From Christensenella sp. UBA3944 (GTDB taxonomy: Bacteria > Bacillota > Clostridia > Christensenellales > DTU072), in the NCBI GenBank assembly GCA_002385605.1, contig DGDU01000029.1, positions 25,787 to 62,112 of the forward strand: a DNA stretch of 36,326 nt, written 5' to 3'. Under the pieces are notes generated by a model. That model made no database searches. It worked only from the letters and a program-made list of their open reading frames with translations, and was not told where the DNA came from. This document shows, in pieces, positions 22,358 through 32,900 of this stretch (its first letter is position 1; each line of letters opens with the position of its first letter). The translations under genes and the position numbers were made by a program.

Positions 22358-22432
22358 TATCTTTACCTCCTCTAGGACTCGCCATATAGGCGCCGCAAAA
22401 ATATGCGGACTTACAGCCTTTTCTGTGCGGCT
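22358..22432 (-). ncRNA. Candidate L21 leader (ribosomal protein mRNA leader)
   Basis: The 5' untranslated region can form three small hairpins: AGCC/GGCT (from 22432), CCGCA/TGCGG (22404-22408 with 22393-22397) and CGCC/GGCG around TATAT (22389-22392 with 22380-22383), then GAGTCCTAGAGGAGGT. The CCTATATGGCGAG string next to the ribosome binding site resembles the L21 leader of Firmicutes as I remember it. Predicted role: autoregulation by L21. Confidence 0.65.
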
Positions 22433-22437
22433 TTATA

Positions 22438-22466
22438 AGATTATCATATTATTGCCATTATTGCAA
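22438..22466 (-). promoter_or_regulatory. Candidate promoter of the rplU operon
   Basis: On the minus strand TTGCAA (22461-22466), a 17-nt spacer, and TAATCT (22438-22443) preceded by TGA (extended -10 form). This would start transcription near 22431, just at the first leader hairpin. Confidence 0.5.
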
Positions 22467-22493
22467 GGAATTTTAATTATTTTTAGCGCAAAA

Positions 22494-23162
22494 TTAACGG
22501 TTTACGGCAAGATTTTGAATATAAATGTCGGCGTCAACCGATTCGCCGCCCAGCCTGACATATTGCGCCGTCCTTAGTATATCCATAACTCTCAAATCAA
22601 GCCCGAGATATCCGCCCAGAGCAACCAAAAATCTGTCCGCCCTAAGAGCCGTATTGCCCGCGGCAAGCTTGACATTCAGCCCCTCTTCGGTAAAGCCAAA
22701 GCCCAGGATAAGGGCAGACACTTCCTTCTTTTCCTCGGCCTGCCTTCCTTTGCCCGAAATCTCAAACTCGCTTCTCAGGCGCTCTTCTATTTCGTTTCGG
22801 TATCCCAAAAGCCTGCTATCGCGAATAATATAATCCGATGCTTCTATCTCTCTCGCGAGGTTGGGGTATACATCCGTCTTTACCGCCCAAACCGCCTTTA
22901 TACCTTCGGGGCTGTTTTGGTTAAACCTCTCAACAAACCTTTCGGGCTTTTCGCCGTCCAGATAAAGGGTAAAATACTCGGCAACGCTTTCTATCCCCAG
23001 CGGAAGGGGCGGCGACATCTTCAAAAGCGTGTGCGGGTTAAAGCCCTTGGATACCTCGGGCTCATACCCCGCCCTTCTCACCGAGCGGTTTATTATGTTC
23101 TGCACATCTATGTGCGAGATATATACGGCGTCACCAGTTTTTTTGTATTTTACAGTCAGCAT
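22494..23162 (-). CDS. TIGR03936-type protein (DUF2344), partner of the radical SAM protein
   Basis: A 222-residue protein starting MLTVKYKKTGDAVYISHIDV, with the NPHTLLKMSPPLPLGIESVAEYF segment characteristic of the DUF2344/TIGR03936 family, which occurs next to or fused with radical SAM proteins of the TIGR03960 type. The biochemical role is not established. The ATG at 23162 (GGAG 9 nt upstream) overlaps the end of the radical SAM gene by 32 nt; the longer frame only begins with a TTG. Probably forms one complex with its partner. Confidence 0.88.
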   Translation of the reverse strand: MLTVKYKKTGDAVYISHIDVQNIINRSVRRAGYEPEVSKGFNPHTLLKMSPPLPLGIESVAEYFTLYLDGEKPERFVERFNQNSPEGIKAVWAVKTDVYPNLAREIEASDYIIRDSRLLGYRNEIEERLRSEFEISGKGRQAEEKKEVSALILGFGFTEEGLNVKLAAGNTALRADRFLVALGGYLGLDLRVMDILRTAQYVRLGGESVDADIYIQNLAVNR

Positions 23163-24900
23163 ATTTGCTCGCTCCGCAGGCCCTGCAGCCAAGTTTGCAC
23201 GAAGGAGTTACCTTTCCTTCCAGCGCCATTTTGTATTCGTTCAACAGGTACTTCTTTGTCACCCCGAAGTCTATAAAGTCCCAGGGCAGGCGGGCGTCAA
23301 GGCCATACCCGCCCGTGTATTTGTTTGTATCAATATTCAGCCTCTCAATCGATTCCTTCCAGACATCGAAGCGGAATTTATCAGTCCAGCCGTCAAACAC
23401 CGCGCCGTGCAGGTAAGCGTCCTCAACAAGTTTAGAAAGGCTTCTGTCCCCTCTCGCGAAAACGGCCTCCAGCCAGGACACGGCGGGCTCGTGCCAATGG
23501 AAGCTTACGCCCTTGATCTTGCGAAGCTCGTTTCTTAAGAACTGCTGCCGCCTCTCCATCTCCTCAAAGGGTATCTGCGGCACCCATTGGAAGGGTGTCA
23601 GGGGCTTGGGCACAAATATAGACGCCGAAACGCTTATGCTCACCGCCCTGTTGCCGTGCACCTCGTAATGAATCTCTTTAATGCGGCGCACAATATTGGC
23701 GATTCCCCTAAGGTCGTCATCGGTTTCAGTGGGCAGCCCTACCATAAAATAAAGCTTAACAGAGCGGTACCCCTGCGAAAACGCGGCCCGCGTCGTCCTG
23801 TCGATATCCTCGTCGGTAATGTTTTTATTAATAACATCCCTCAGCCTCTGCGTACCCGCCTCTGGAGCAAAGGTCAGCCCGCTTTTTCTTGTCGATTCGG
23901 AAAGGGCGGGGTGATAGCTGTCCAGGCGCAGGCTGGGAAACTGTATCTTAACATTTTTTTGCTTGCAAAGCCCGTAAACGCTGTCTATAACCGAGCAGAT
24001 ATCGGGATAATCGCCGCTCGAAAGGCTGCTAAACCCTAGCTCCTCCGTCCCTGTGGACTTAATTAGCTCCTCCGTAAGCCTCTCGACCGTCCCCTTCTCC
24101 CTTATTCTTATCGGGCGGTAGAAAAAGCAGGCCTGGCAGAACCTGCAACCCGCGTAGCAGCCCCTGTACAGCTCTACCACGGGGCGATTGTGCACAACTT
24201 CCATATTTGGCACAAGCGGCTTTTCGGGGTAAGGCGCCTTGTCGAGGTCTTTTACGCAGGCCTTTTTAACGGGGGTAACGCAAAGCCCATTTTCGACGGC
24301 GCAAAGCGAGGGCACATAGCACCCTTCAATCTTAGCCGCCTCTTTAAGAATCCTTTGCTTGTCCCCCTTGTATTCCGCCGCCAGTTTTGTCAATTTGAGG
24401 TTAGCTTCCTCGCCGTCCCCTATCACGATTATGTCAAAAAAGTCGGCAAGGGGCTCGGGGTTGGCAACGCACGGGCCGCCGCCCACAATCAAGGGGTAAG
24501 AGCCGTCCCTGTCTTTTGCGTAAAAAGGAATCTTCGCCAGATCCAAAAGGTATAAAATGCTCGTGTACGCCAATTCGTACTGCACGCTTATGCCCAGAAT
24601 GTCAAAATCCTTAAGCGGCGTCTTTGTTTCTATCGAGCAAAGCGGGATATCGTACTTTTTAAGCAGCTCGCCCATATCCGTCCACGGTGCAAAGCAGCGC
24701 TCGCATACGATATCCTTATCCTTATTTAATATATCGTATATAATCTGAATGCCAAGGTTGCTCATCCCGACCTCGTAAACATCGGGAAAGGCAATGCAGT
24801 ATTTAACCTTATGGGGCTTGTTGATGTCGGGCAGGTTGAACTCTCCGCCTGCGTAGCGGGCGGGTTTTTCCACCAGCAAAAACAAATCTTTATATTCCAT
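23131..24900 (-). CDS. TIGR03960-type radical SAM protein
   Basis: A 589-residue radical SAM protein. The N-terminal half has a B12-binding-like Rossmann region (VKYCIAFPDVYEVGMSNLGIQIIYDILN..., LIVGGGPCVANPEPLADFFD). The 4Fe-4S motif is CYAGCRFC (C-x3-C-x2-C) near residue 245. The C-terminus has further cysteines (CKLGCRACGASKYADC) that may hold another cluster. Substrate unknown. The ATG at 24900 starts 10 nt after the glcK stop; the longer frame starts at a TTG inside glcK. It overlaps its TIGR03936 partner. Confidence 0.92.
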   Translation of the reverse strand: MEYKDLFLLVEKPARYAGGEFNLPDINKPHKVKYCIAFPDVYEVGMSNLGIQIIYDILNKDKDIVCERCFAPWTDMGELLKKYDIPLCSIETKTPLKDFDILGISVQYELAYTSILYLLDLAKIPFYAKDRDGSYPLIVGGGPCVANPEPLADFFDIIVIGDGEEANLKLTKLAAEYKGDKQRILKEAAKIEGCYVPSLCAVENGLCVTPVKKACVKDLDKAPYPEKPLVPNMEVVHNRPVVELYRGCYAGCRFCQACFFYRPIRIREKGTVERLTEELIKSTGTEELGFSSLSSGDYPDICSVIDSVYGLCKQKNVKIQFPSLRLDSYHPALSESTRKSGLTFAPEAGTQRLRDVINKNITDEDIDRTTRAAFSQGYRSVKLYFMVGLPTETDDDLRGIANIVRRIKEIHYEVHGNRAVSISVSASIFVPKPLTPFQWVPQIPFEEMERRQQFLRNELRKIKGVSFHWHEPAVSWLEAVFARGDRSLSKLVEDAYLHGAVFDGWTDKFRFDVWKESIERLNIDTNKYTGGYGLDARLPWDFIDFGVTKKYLLNEYKMALEGKVTPSCKLGCRACGASKYADCKIQKNW

Positions 24901-24910
24901 CGATAACCTG

Positions 24911-25861
24911 TTAGTGTCTAACGCAGAGTGCGACGGCTCCAAGAAGCCCCGCGTCGTTAAGCAAGGATGCCTTAAGCACCTTTACATAGGGGTTGCGCCT
25001 GCCGCCGTAGCTATATAAGCTAACCTGTCTTTGAAGCTTTTTGATGAAGTAATCGCCTTCGTTGGATATTCCTCCGCCAATCAGCAGAATCTCGGGGCGG
25101 AAAATGTTAACGAGGGAAATCAGCCCTTCGGAAACATACTTTACATACCTGTTTACAACGCCCAGAGCGGCCTTATCGCCCGCTCTCGCGGCTATAAACG
25201 CCGTGCGCCCGCTAACCTTGCCGTGTTCGGCGGCAACCTTGTGCATAAGGCTTTCGGGGTGGCGGTTCATCGCCCTTTGGGTTTGCCTTATAAGGGCGGT
25301 TGCCGAGGCGTAGGATTCCCAGCAGCCTCTCTTGCCGCAGGTGCATTTATCGCCGCCAATCCTTATGCCCATGTGCCCGGCTTCGGCGCCGGCGCCGTCC
25401 TTGCCCTCGAATATCTTGCCGTCTATAATAATACCGCTGCCCACGCCTGTGCCCAGCGTGATAAATATGGCGTCCTTATAGCCCTTGCCCGTTCCGAACA
25501 CCATCTCGCCCAAAGCGGCGCAGTTGGCGTCGTTGCCGATGTAGGTGGGCACATCTATGTACTTTCTGAACTCCTTAACAATGGGCACATTCTCGAAGTG
25601 TATGTTGTTGGAGTAAGTTATAACGCCTTTTTGGCTGTTTATAGTGCCGGGTATCCCCATGCCAACGCCTTTTATGTCGGCTTCGGTAATACCCGCTTCC
25701 GCCATTAGCTTTTTGCACAGGCCCGCGATATCCTTTACTGTTTCCCGGTAAGGGTTGTAGGGTTTTGTTACGATGCTTCCTTTTGCGAGGATATTGCCGT
25801 TTTCGTCGGTTATCCCGCCCTTGATGGACATTCCTCCGATGTCGATACCGATATAATACAT
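24911..25861 (-). CDS. glcK: ROK-family glucokinase
   Basis: Phosphorylates glucose with ATP. 316 residues. Seen are the phosphate-binding start GIDIGGMSIKGG (Met where Thr is usual), the catalytic Asp111 in GNDANCAALGE, AEAGHMGI with His163, and the zinc site CTCGKRGCWES (Cys173, Cys175, Cys180) of ROK kinases. Not a repressor, as there is no N-terminal helix-turn-helix. AGAGG lies 5 nt before the ATG. It follows manA after 21 nt, making a hexose-phosphate pair. Confidence 0.93.
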   Translation of the reverse strand: MYYIGIDIGGMSIKGGITDENGNILAKGSIVTKPYNPYRETVKDIAGLCKKLMAEAGITEADIKGVGMGIPGTINSQKGVITYSNNIHFENVPIVKEFRKYIDVPTYIGNDANCAALGEMVFGTGKGYKDAIFITLGTGVGSGIIIDGKIFEGKDGAGAEAGHMGIRIGGDKCTCGKRGCWESYASATALIRQTQRAMNRHPESLMHKVAAEHGKVSGRTAFIAARAGDKAALGVVNRYVKYVSEGLISLVNIFRPEILLIGGGISNEGDYFIKKLQRQVSLYSYGGRRNPYVKVLKASLLNDAGLLGAVALCVRH

Positions 25862-25882
25862 AATTACCTCTTTATATATTTT

Positions 25883-26821
25883 TTATAATGTGGTTTCTAT
25901 TATCTTTATCCTGCCGTTTATGGCTGTGTCGCACCCCGCGGGCACGAACACCGTATCCCCTTTCTGAACGCTGGTGCCGTCGAACATCACGCCCTCGCCC
26001 TCGGCGACTGTAAAGGTTGTGAAACTCTCGCCGTTGAATATGGGGTAAATGCCGTTTATGTCTATCTCCCTAACTTTGAAATACGGGCAGTCGGCAAGCG
26101 GCCTTATCTTATATTCTTTATATATATCCGTCCCTCTGTCGGGGTCTGGTATTTCTTTTTTATTAAGGTTTGCGACGGCTATGGCCTTTTCGATGTGCAG
26201 CTCGCGGGGGTTTCCGTTCGCGTCCACTCGGTTATAGTCAAACATCCTGTAAGTCACGCCGCTGTTTTGCTGAATCTCGATTACTGTAATGCCCGCTAGC
26301 AGGGCGTGCACGGTGCCCGCCTCTACGAAAAAGACATCACCCGCCTTTACGGGCACTTTGTTCAGCAGTTCGCACAGCGTTCCGCCCTCTATGGCTTGCC
26401 TCAGCTCCTCTCTGGTCACATCACGGTTGAAGCCGAAATATATAGAAGATCCCTCGTCTGCGTCGGCGATATACCACATTTCGGTCTTGCCCAATTCGTT
26501 TTCAAATTCCATGGCAAACTTATCATCGGGGTGCACCTGAACCGAAAGGTCGCCCGTGGCGTCAATCAGCTTTACAAGAAGGGGGAATCTCTCAAACTTC
26601 CTGCTTCCCAACGCCTCGGGGAACTCCTTAAGGTACTCGGCAAGGTTTTTGCCCGTGTGCTTTCCGCTTACTATCACGCTTTCCCTTCCGGGGTAGCACG
26701 AAAGCTCCCAGCTTTCGGCAATCTTTTGGCTCTCGCCGGCCTTGTTCCAGAATTTATTCAGCTTTTCGCCGCCCCAGATGTAGTCCATCGTCACGGGCTT
26801 CAATTTGAAAGGAAACTCCAT
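25883..26821 (-). CDS. manA: Mannose-6-phosphate isomerase, type I
   Basis: Zinc enzyme interconverting mannose-6-phosphate and fructose-6-phosphate. 312 residues from the ATG at 26821 (GGAG 6 nt upstream); the longer frame starts at a TTG. Short Firmicutes form with PVTMDYIWGGEKLNKFWNK, SVQVHPDDKFAMEFEN (zinc ligands Gln and His), KTEMWYIADADEGSSIYFGF and AGTVHALLAGITVIEIQQNS. Forms a unit with glcK. A terminator-like hairpin lies 23 nt upstream, between it and the giant lipoprotein gene. Confidence 0.95.
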   Translation of the reverse strand: MEFPFKLKPVTMDYIWGGEKLNKFWNKAGESQKIAESWELSCYPGRESVIVSGKHTGKNLAEYLKEFPEALGSRKFERFPLLVKLIDATGDLSVQVHPDDKFAMEFENELGKTEMWYIADADEGSSIYFGFNRDVTREELRQAIEGGTLCELLNKVPVKAGDVFFVEAGTVHALLAGITVIEIQQNSGVTYRMFDYNRVDANGNPRELHIEKAIAVANLNKKEIPDPDRGTDIYKEYKIRPLADCPYFKVREIDINGIYPIFNGESFTTFTVAEGEGVMFDGTSVQKGDTVFVPAGCDTAINGRIKIIETTL

Positions 26822-26843
26822 ATAATACTCCGTTATACATACC

Positions 26844-26882
26844 AAAAGTTAGGAGTACAGGTAATATACCCTAACTCCTAAC
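26844..26882 (-). terminator. Terminator after the giant LRR lipoprotein gene
   Basis: On the minus strand GTTAGGAGT (26874-26882) pairs with ACTCCTAAC (26848-26856), with a smaller inner AGG/CCT stem in the loop, then TTTT. The T run is short, so read-through into manA is possible. Confidence 0.65.
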
Positions 26883-26900
26883 TTCGGTTTTTAATTTATG

Positions 26901-29900
26901 CTATGCTCTTTGCCACACAAACTGATAGAACTGCGCTACGCCGTTAAGGTAGCCCTTCATGTTCCACTGGTTGTTAAAGCCGTTGGGAACGGATGCGGGC
27001 TCGCCCGCGCTTAATGTATGCCGCACGATTATCGTCAAATCGGATTTGCAGTCCTTAAACACCTGCCCGCCCATTGTCGAAACGGTTTCGGGTATTATTA
27101 TCTGCTCGAGAGCCGAGCAGCCCATAAACACGCCCCAGCCCAGGGTCGAAAGCAGCCCGCTCGAGGGGGCGATATTCGCCGCCGCCAAAGATGTGCAGTA
27201 GGCAAAGGCGTAATTGTTTATAGTCCTCACGCTTGCGGGAATGGATACCGAGGCGAGGTTTTCGCAGTAGGCGAAGGCGTATGTATCTATGGCTTGCAGT
27301 GTCGAGGGCAGCCTTACCGACACGATGTCGCTTGCCGAGAAGGCGTACGGCCCTATCCTTGTTACATTTATGCCGTCTATAACCTGCGGAACCTCGGGGT
27401 CCTGAGAGCCGCCGATATACCTTGTTATGGTTACATTCGAGCTGTTAACGATAATGTACTCGAAACTTCCGGCGTAGGTGTTAATGGCGTTAACCGACCA
27501 GTAGACGGGGCGTCCCGATATATTCCAATCGGCATGCCAGTTTTCGCCCGCCGCCGCGGCCTGGCAGTATATCGTCAGCCTCGGGTTATTCTCGAAGGCG
27601 CGCTCGCCTATGTAAGTGATGTTATTAAGTATCAGCACCGAGTACACATGGTTAAGCCCCAGCAAGGCGCCGCTTCCGATGCCCACAACGGGTATGGGGT
27701 CTACGGCGTCCACAAGCCAGACTTCGGTCGGGAAGGTTACGGTGCCGTCGCTGCCGAGATACCTTGTTATTATGGCATTGCCGTTTGAATCGTATACAAA
27801 CTGGAAGTCGGTGCCGTAGTTATAAACGGTGGCGCTCCAGTATACGGGGCAGCTCGTGTTCCACTCCGAATGCCAGCCCGAGGGCTTGCCCGACGCCTGT
27901 GCATATATCACAAGCGAGGTCGCGCCGTAGAAGGCCTTGTTGCCTATATAGGAAATCCTAAGGGGCAGCGACAGCGACTTGAGGTTTTTGGCGGACATAA
28001 AGGCGTAAGCGCTTATACTCGTCGTGCGCGAGTTAATTATGTATGTCGCCTCGGGTTTACCGGCGGGATAAACAAGCAGCTCGGTATAATTCTTGGTATA
28101 CAGAACGCCGTTTTGCGATACATAGTAATCGTTTTCGGGGCTTACCTCAATCCTTGTAAGCGAGTCGCAGCCCGCGAAAGCGCCGACGCCGATGTAGGAA
28201 AGGTTGGGCCCGGCGGTGAAGGAAGAAAGCGACGCGCAGTTAAAGAAAGCATACTCGCCAATCGAGGTAAGTGTTGTGGGCAGGGTAATCTGGGTAAGCC
28301 TTACGGTGCCGTAGAAGGCGCTCTTGCCTATCTTTGTAACGAAGCCCATGCCAACCTTATACAGCGACACGCACCCGTAGAACAGGCAGTCGGGTATCTC
28401 GACAATACCCGAGGGCAGTATGACTTCGATAAGGGCCGTGCAGTTAAAGAAGGCGTAGGAGCCAAGCGTTTGCAGCTCGCTGTTTCCGTCAAAGACGAAC
28501 ACCGCAAGCGAGGCCGATTTGGTGAAGGCGTAAGAACCTATCGTACGCACGGTTTCGGGAATGGTAAGCGAGGCCAGGCCTGAAGCCGAGAAGGCGTACT
28601 CTTCTATATCGAGAAGCCCTTCGGGAAGGGTTACCGTCTTAAGGTTTACGGTGTCGGCGAAAGCGTAGCTGCTTATCACCCTAACCGAAGCGGGCAGGGT
28701 ATAAGACATGCGCGCGTTGGCGGAAGCGTACTTAATAAACCTCACGCCGTCCTTCGAGAGAAGGTTACCTTCGTGCGACATATAATATGAGTTATTTTCG
28801 TCCACATCGATAAGCGTGAAGCCGGTATTCCTGAAAGCGCCCTCGCCGATATGCTCTACGCCCTGCGGAATGAATATGTTGGTTAGGGCCACGCAGCCCG
28901 AGAAAGCGTAATCGCCTATCACCCTGAGGTTAGAACTTACGCCTATTTGCAGGGTCGAGAGCTTGTTGCAGTTATAGAATGCCCTTTCGCCGATTGTTTC
29001 TAGCGAGTCGGGAATCTGCACGGTTGTAAGCGAGAAGCAGAGGTTAAAGGCGTAAGCGCCGATGCTCTCGAGCACGCTGCCCGAAGCGAAAGACACGCTT
29101 TCGAGCTTCATCGCTATGCCGTCCTTGCCGGCGAAGGCGTACGCGCCTATCGTCCTTACAGAAGCGGGGATGTTTATAGACCTTAAGGAGCGGCTGCCGT
29201 AGAACTGATAATCCCTTATGGAAGCGAGGGAGTTCGGGAGCGTCACGCTCTCAAGCGAGTAGCAGTTATAGAATGCGTATTCGCCCAGGTCGGCAAGCGC
29301 GCCGTTTGCGAATGTTACGCTCTCGAGCGCCACGCAATCGTAGAACACCCTGTTGCCCATGCCGTTAGCCGTGATCGAGCCGGGCACAAAGAAGGAAGTG
29401 AGGTTTACGCAGCCCGCGAACGCCCTGTCGCCTATCGATGTCAGGCGGTAAGCGCCCTGCGGAACGGCAATCGTGAAGGAAGCGATATTCGAATTCTCGA
29501 AAGCCGACCTGCCTATCGTTTCGATGTCGGCGGGCACATTTAGCCCTGTAATCCCGCTGTTATAGAAAGCGTACTCGCCTATGCTGTACAGCCTCGAGCC
29601 CGAATGCAGCGTAAACTGCGACATCTCGGCGGTGTTGTAGAAGGTATACCTATCTATCGCTGTGATGTTTACGGGCAGATAGAACGAGGTAAGCAGGGCG
29701 CAGTTGTAGAAGGCGCCCTCGCCTATCGTGAACAGGTTGGAGTTTTGCCCTATCGTTACCGTTTCCAGGGACATCGGGCGGTAGTTGGTGCCCGCGAAGG
29801 CGTACGCGCCTATCGTCGTCACCTTGCCGGGTATGCTTATGCTTCTTATAGAGGTGCAGGCATAGAAGGCGTAGGCGTTAATCACAAGCATGTCGGCATG

Positions 29901-32900
29901 CAGGTTTATCCATTCTATGCTTCCGCAGTTGTAGAAGGCGCCGTAAGGTACGCTTGTGGCCTTGTCCGACGATGTCGAGCCCGTGAGGGTTACCGACCTT
30001 AAGGACATCGGGATGTTGAAGTATGCGTAGTCGGTGGCGCTGTAGTATTGCATTGTCGAGCCGGCCGTGATGGTCGCCGCTTCGCCGAACAGATATCCGA
30101 GCACGGCGTTGCTCCCCGTGGATTCGGGGGTTGCGCCCACATAGGGCAGCGAAAGCGATTCGATGGACTCGCAGCCCTCAAGCACGCTCTCGCCTATCGT
30201 GGTTATGCTGCGCGGCACAGTCAGAGATTCAAGCGAAGCGCAGTAAGCAAACGCCCTGTCACCTATCACCGAAAGCCTCGAGCCCTCGTCAAACACTACG
30301 GCTTGCAGGCCCATCGGGGCTTCTTTGCTTCCCGAGAACGCCCCTTCCCTAATTTCGACAAGGTTGCGGGGCAGGGTAACCGATGTCAGGTTGACGCAGA
30401 AGGCGAAGGCGTATCTGTCTATCGTGGCAAGGTCGCTGTTTACGCCCTGGAAGATTACGCTCGTAAGCCCCATCGGCTTTTCCGCCGAGCCAGCGAAGGC
30501 GTATTCTTCTATCGCCGTTAAGGTCGAGGGCAGCACAACCGAGGTTATGGCGGTATTGCCCGCGAATGCGTATCTCGAAATCACCTTAACCCCGGCTGGC
30601 ACGGAAATCTCTGTATTCGCCGAATGTGAAGGATATTGCAGCAGCGTCTCGCCGTTTTTGGTGTAAAGGACGCCGTTTGTGTCTTTATAGTACGGGTTGC
30701 CCGATGCTACCCTTATTTCGGTGAGGTTCTCGCATACGCCGAAGGCATATTCGCCTATGTCGCTCACTTCGGCGGGGATATACACCGAGCTGTAAGCGGT
30801 GTTGTAGAAAGCGCCAACCCCTATGGCTTGCAGGGTTGCGGGCAAGGTAAGGGTGCCGCCGCCCGAGCCGAGATTTACACAGTATGCAAAGGCGTTGTTC
30901 TCTATATACTGCAGCCCGTTTCCGAAGGATACCGCCGAAATCCGCGCGCCGTAGAATGCGTTTTGCGAAACCGTGGTAACGGTTGCGGGTAAGGCTATCG
31001 GGCCCGTGTAGGCGTAATTTTCGAAGGCGTAGCTTCTTACGCTCGAAATTGTGGAATTCTCTCCGAACACTACCTGGGCGCGGCAGCCCGTAAAGGCGTA
31101 CTCGTTAATAAGCGACACCGCCTCAAGCGTTATGGCGCCCGCGTTTACATTCATAAAGACGCCCACGGGCACAACGCTCGCGGCAAGCCTTATACTTTCT
31201 ATTCTCGGTATGGCGGCGTAAACGGTGGTGCCGTTCCTTCTTGTCTGCGCTATCGCGCCCTCGAAGGCGGTTGTATATGCGCCGAAGATATAGGCAAGAG
31301 TATTGTCGGAGTCGGTGGGAGTGGAGCCGATGAAGGGAAGCGAAAGCCCTGTAAGGTTGCCCACGCCCTCAAGTATAGACCTTCCGAGGCTTACGACCGT
31401 ATCGGGCAGGTAAAGGGCCTCGAGAGCCGAGAGGCTGAAGGCGTACTGCCCGACGCCCGCGAGCGAGCTGTTCTGCCCGAATGTGATATCTTTAACGGCG
31501 GCGCCCCTGAAGGCGTATTCGTCTATGTTAACAACCGAATCGGGTATGGCGACAGACTGCCCCGCGAAGCCCGCGAAGGCGTAAACTCCTATCCTGTCAA
31601 TTATGCTGCCCGCGCCGAACACTACATCGGCGGTGCAGTTTTCAAAGGCGTAAATGCCTATCGTTTCCAGCTTGTTGCCGAGGTTTACCGAGGCAAGCCG
31701 CAGGTTCTGGAAGGCGTAGTTCGCAAGATCCCTGGCGTTGGTGAGCGTGACATTGGCGAGGGTGGCGGGCACCATATAGTAGCCCTGCCCCTGCCTTACC
31801 GCGCCCGAGGTGTTCTCGGTTACGGCGCCGAACATGCCGCCCAAAGTCGAGGGGCTGGAAACCGAAAGCCCGACAAAGGGAACGGTTAAGGATACAAGCG
31901 AGCCGAGCCCGAAGAACGCGCCCTCTTCTATCGAGGTTACGGTGTCGGGTACGACGAGGCTTGTAAGCCTCGCGCCATCAAACGCCTTTGACTTTATGGC
32001 AACGACATCGGAGGGTACGGTATAAGATGTGCCCGCTTTGGCGGCGGGGTACTGGAGCAGCACCCTGCCGAGGTCGCTTCTTTCATACAGCACGCCCTCG
32101 GACGCCGTGTAAAGGGCGTTGCCCGGGGCTACATTTATGGAAGCGAGGTTATCGCAACCGGCGAACGCGGCGGGGCTTATGGAAATAACGCCCGCGGGTA
32201 TGGTGATTTCGGTTATCGGCGTGCCCGCGAAGGCGTACGCCCCGATGTTGCGAAGCGACTGCGGTATATTCACAAACGCGATATCCGAACCCGCCAAGGC
32301 GTAATCGCCCAAAGTCAGAAGGCTGGCGGGAAGGTTAAGGGTATCCCTTTCGTAACCGTAGAAGGCGTAATCGCTTATGACGGTTATTGTCGGCCTGTCG
32401 AAGACTATCTCCGCCGACGAGCCTTCGAAAGCGTTCTTGCTTATTACGGTTACCGACGAGGGTATGATTATTGTTTGCAGGGTCTTGTCTGTTTCGAAGG
32501 CGTAGCTTCCTATCTCGACAACTCCCTCGTAGACGGTGTAAGCGGTATCCGTCCTGCCGGTAGCGTACTTTATAAGCTTTGTCGCCGAGTTCCCGACCCT
32601 GTCATACAGGCTGTGCCCTATGGACAGATAATACATATTCTGGGCGGAAACATCGATGGCGGAAAGCCTCGAGGTGCCCCTGAAGGCGCCCTCGCCGATG
32701 TAGCTTACAAACCTCCCTATATCTATGCGGGTAATCTCGCTGCAGTAGGCAAAGGCGTAAGCGCCTATGTAAGCGAGGGTCGAATCCTGGGTGAATATAA
32801 AGTTGCGAATCCTTACGGGGGCCTGAGCCGTGCCCGCGAAGGCGTAGTCGCCTATCGTCGTTACGGAGTCGGGTATCATTAAAGTGTAGTTATCGTTAAC

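Noticed and set aside
23192..24942. Longer N-termini for TIGR03936, TIGR03960, and similarly for alr, ogg and manA
   Set aside because: The longer frames begin at TTG without ribosome binding sites and mostly overlap neighbouring genes; an internal ATG fits family starts better.
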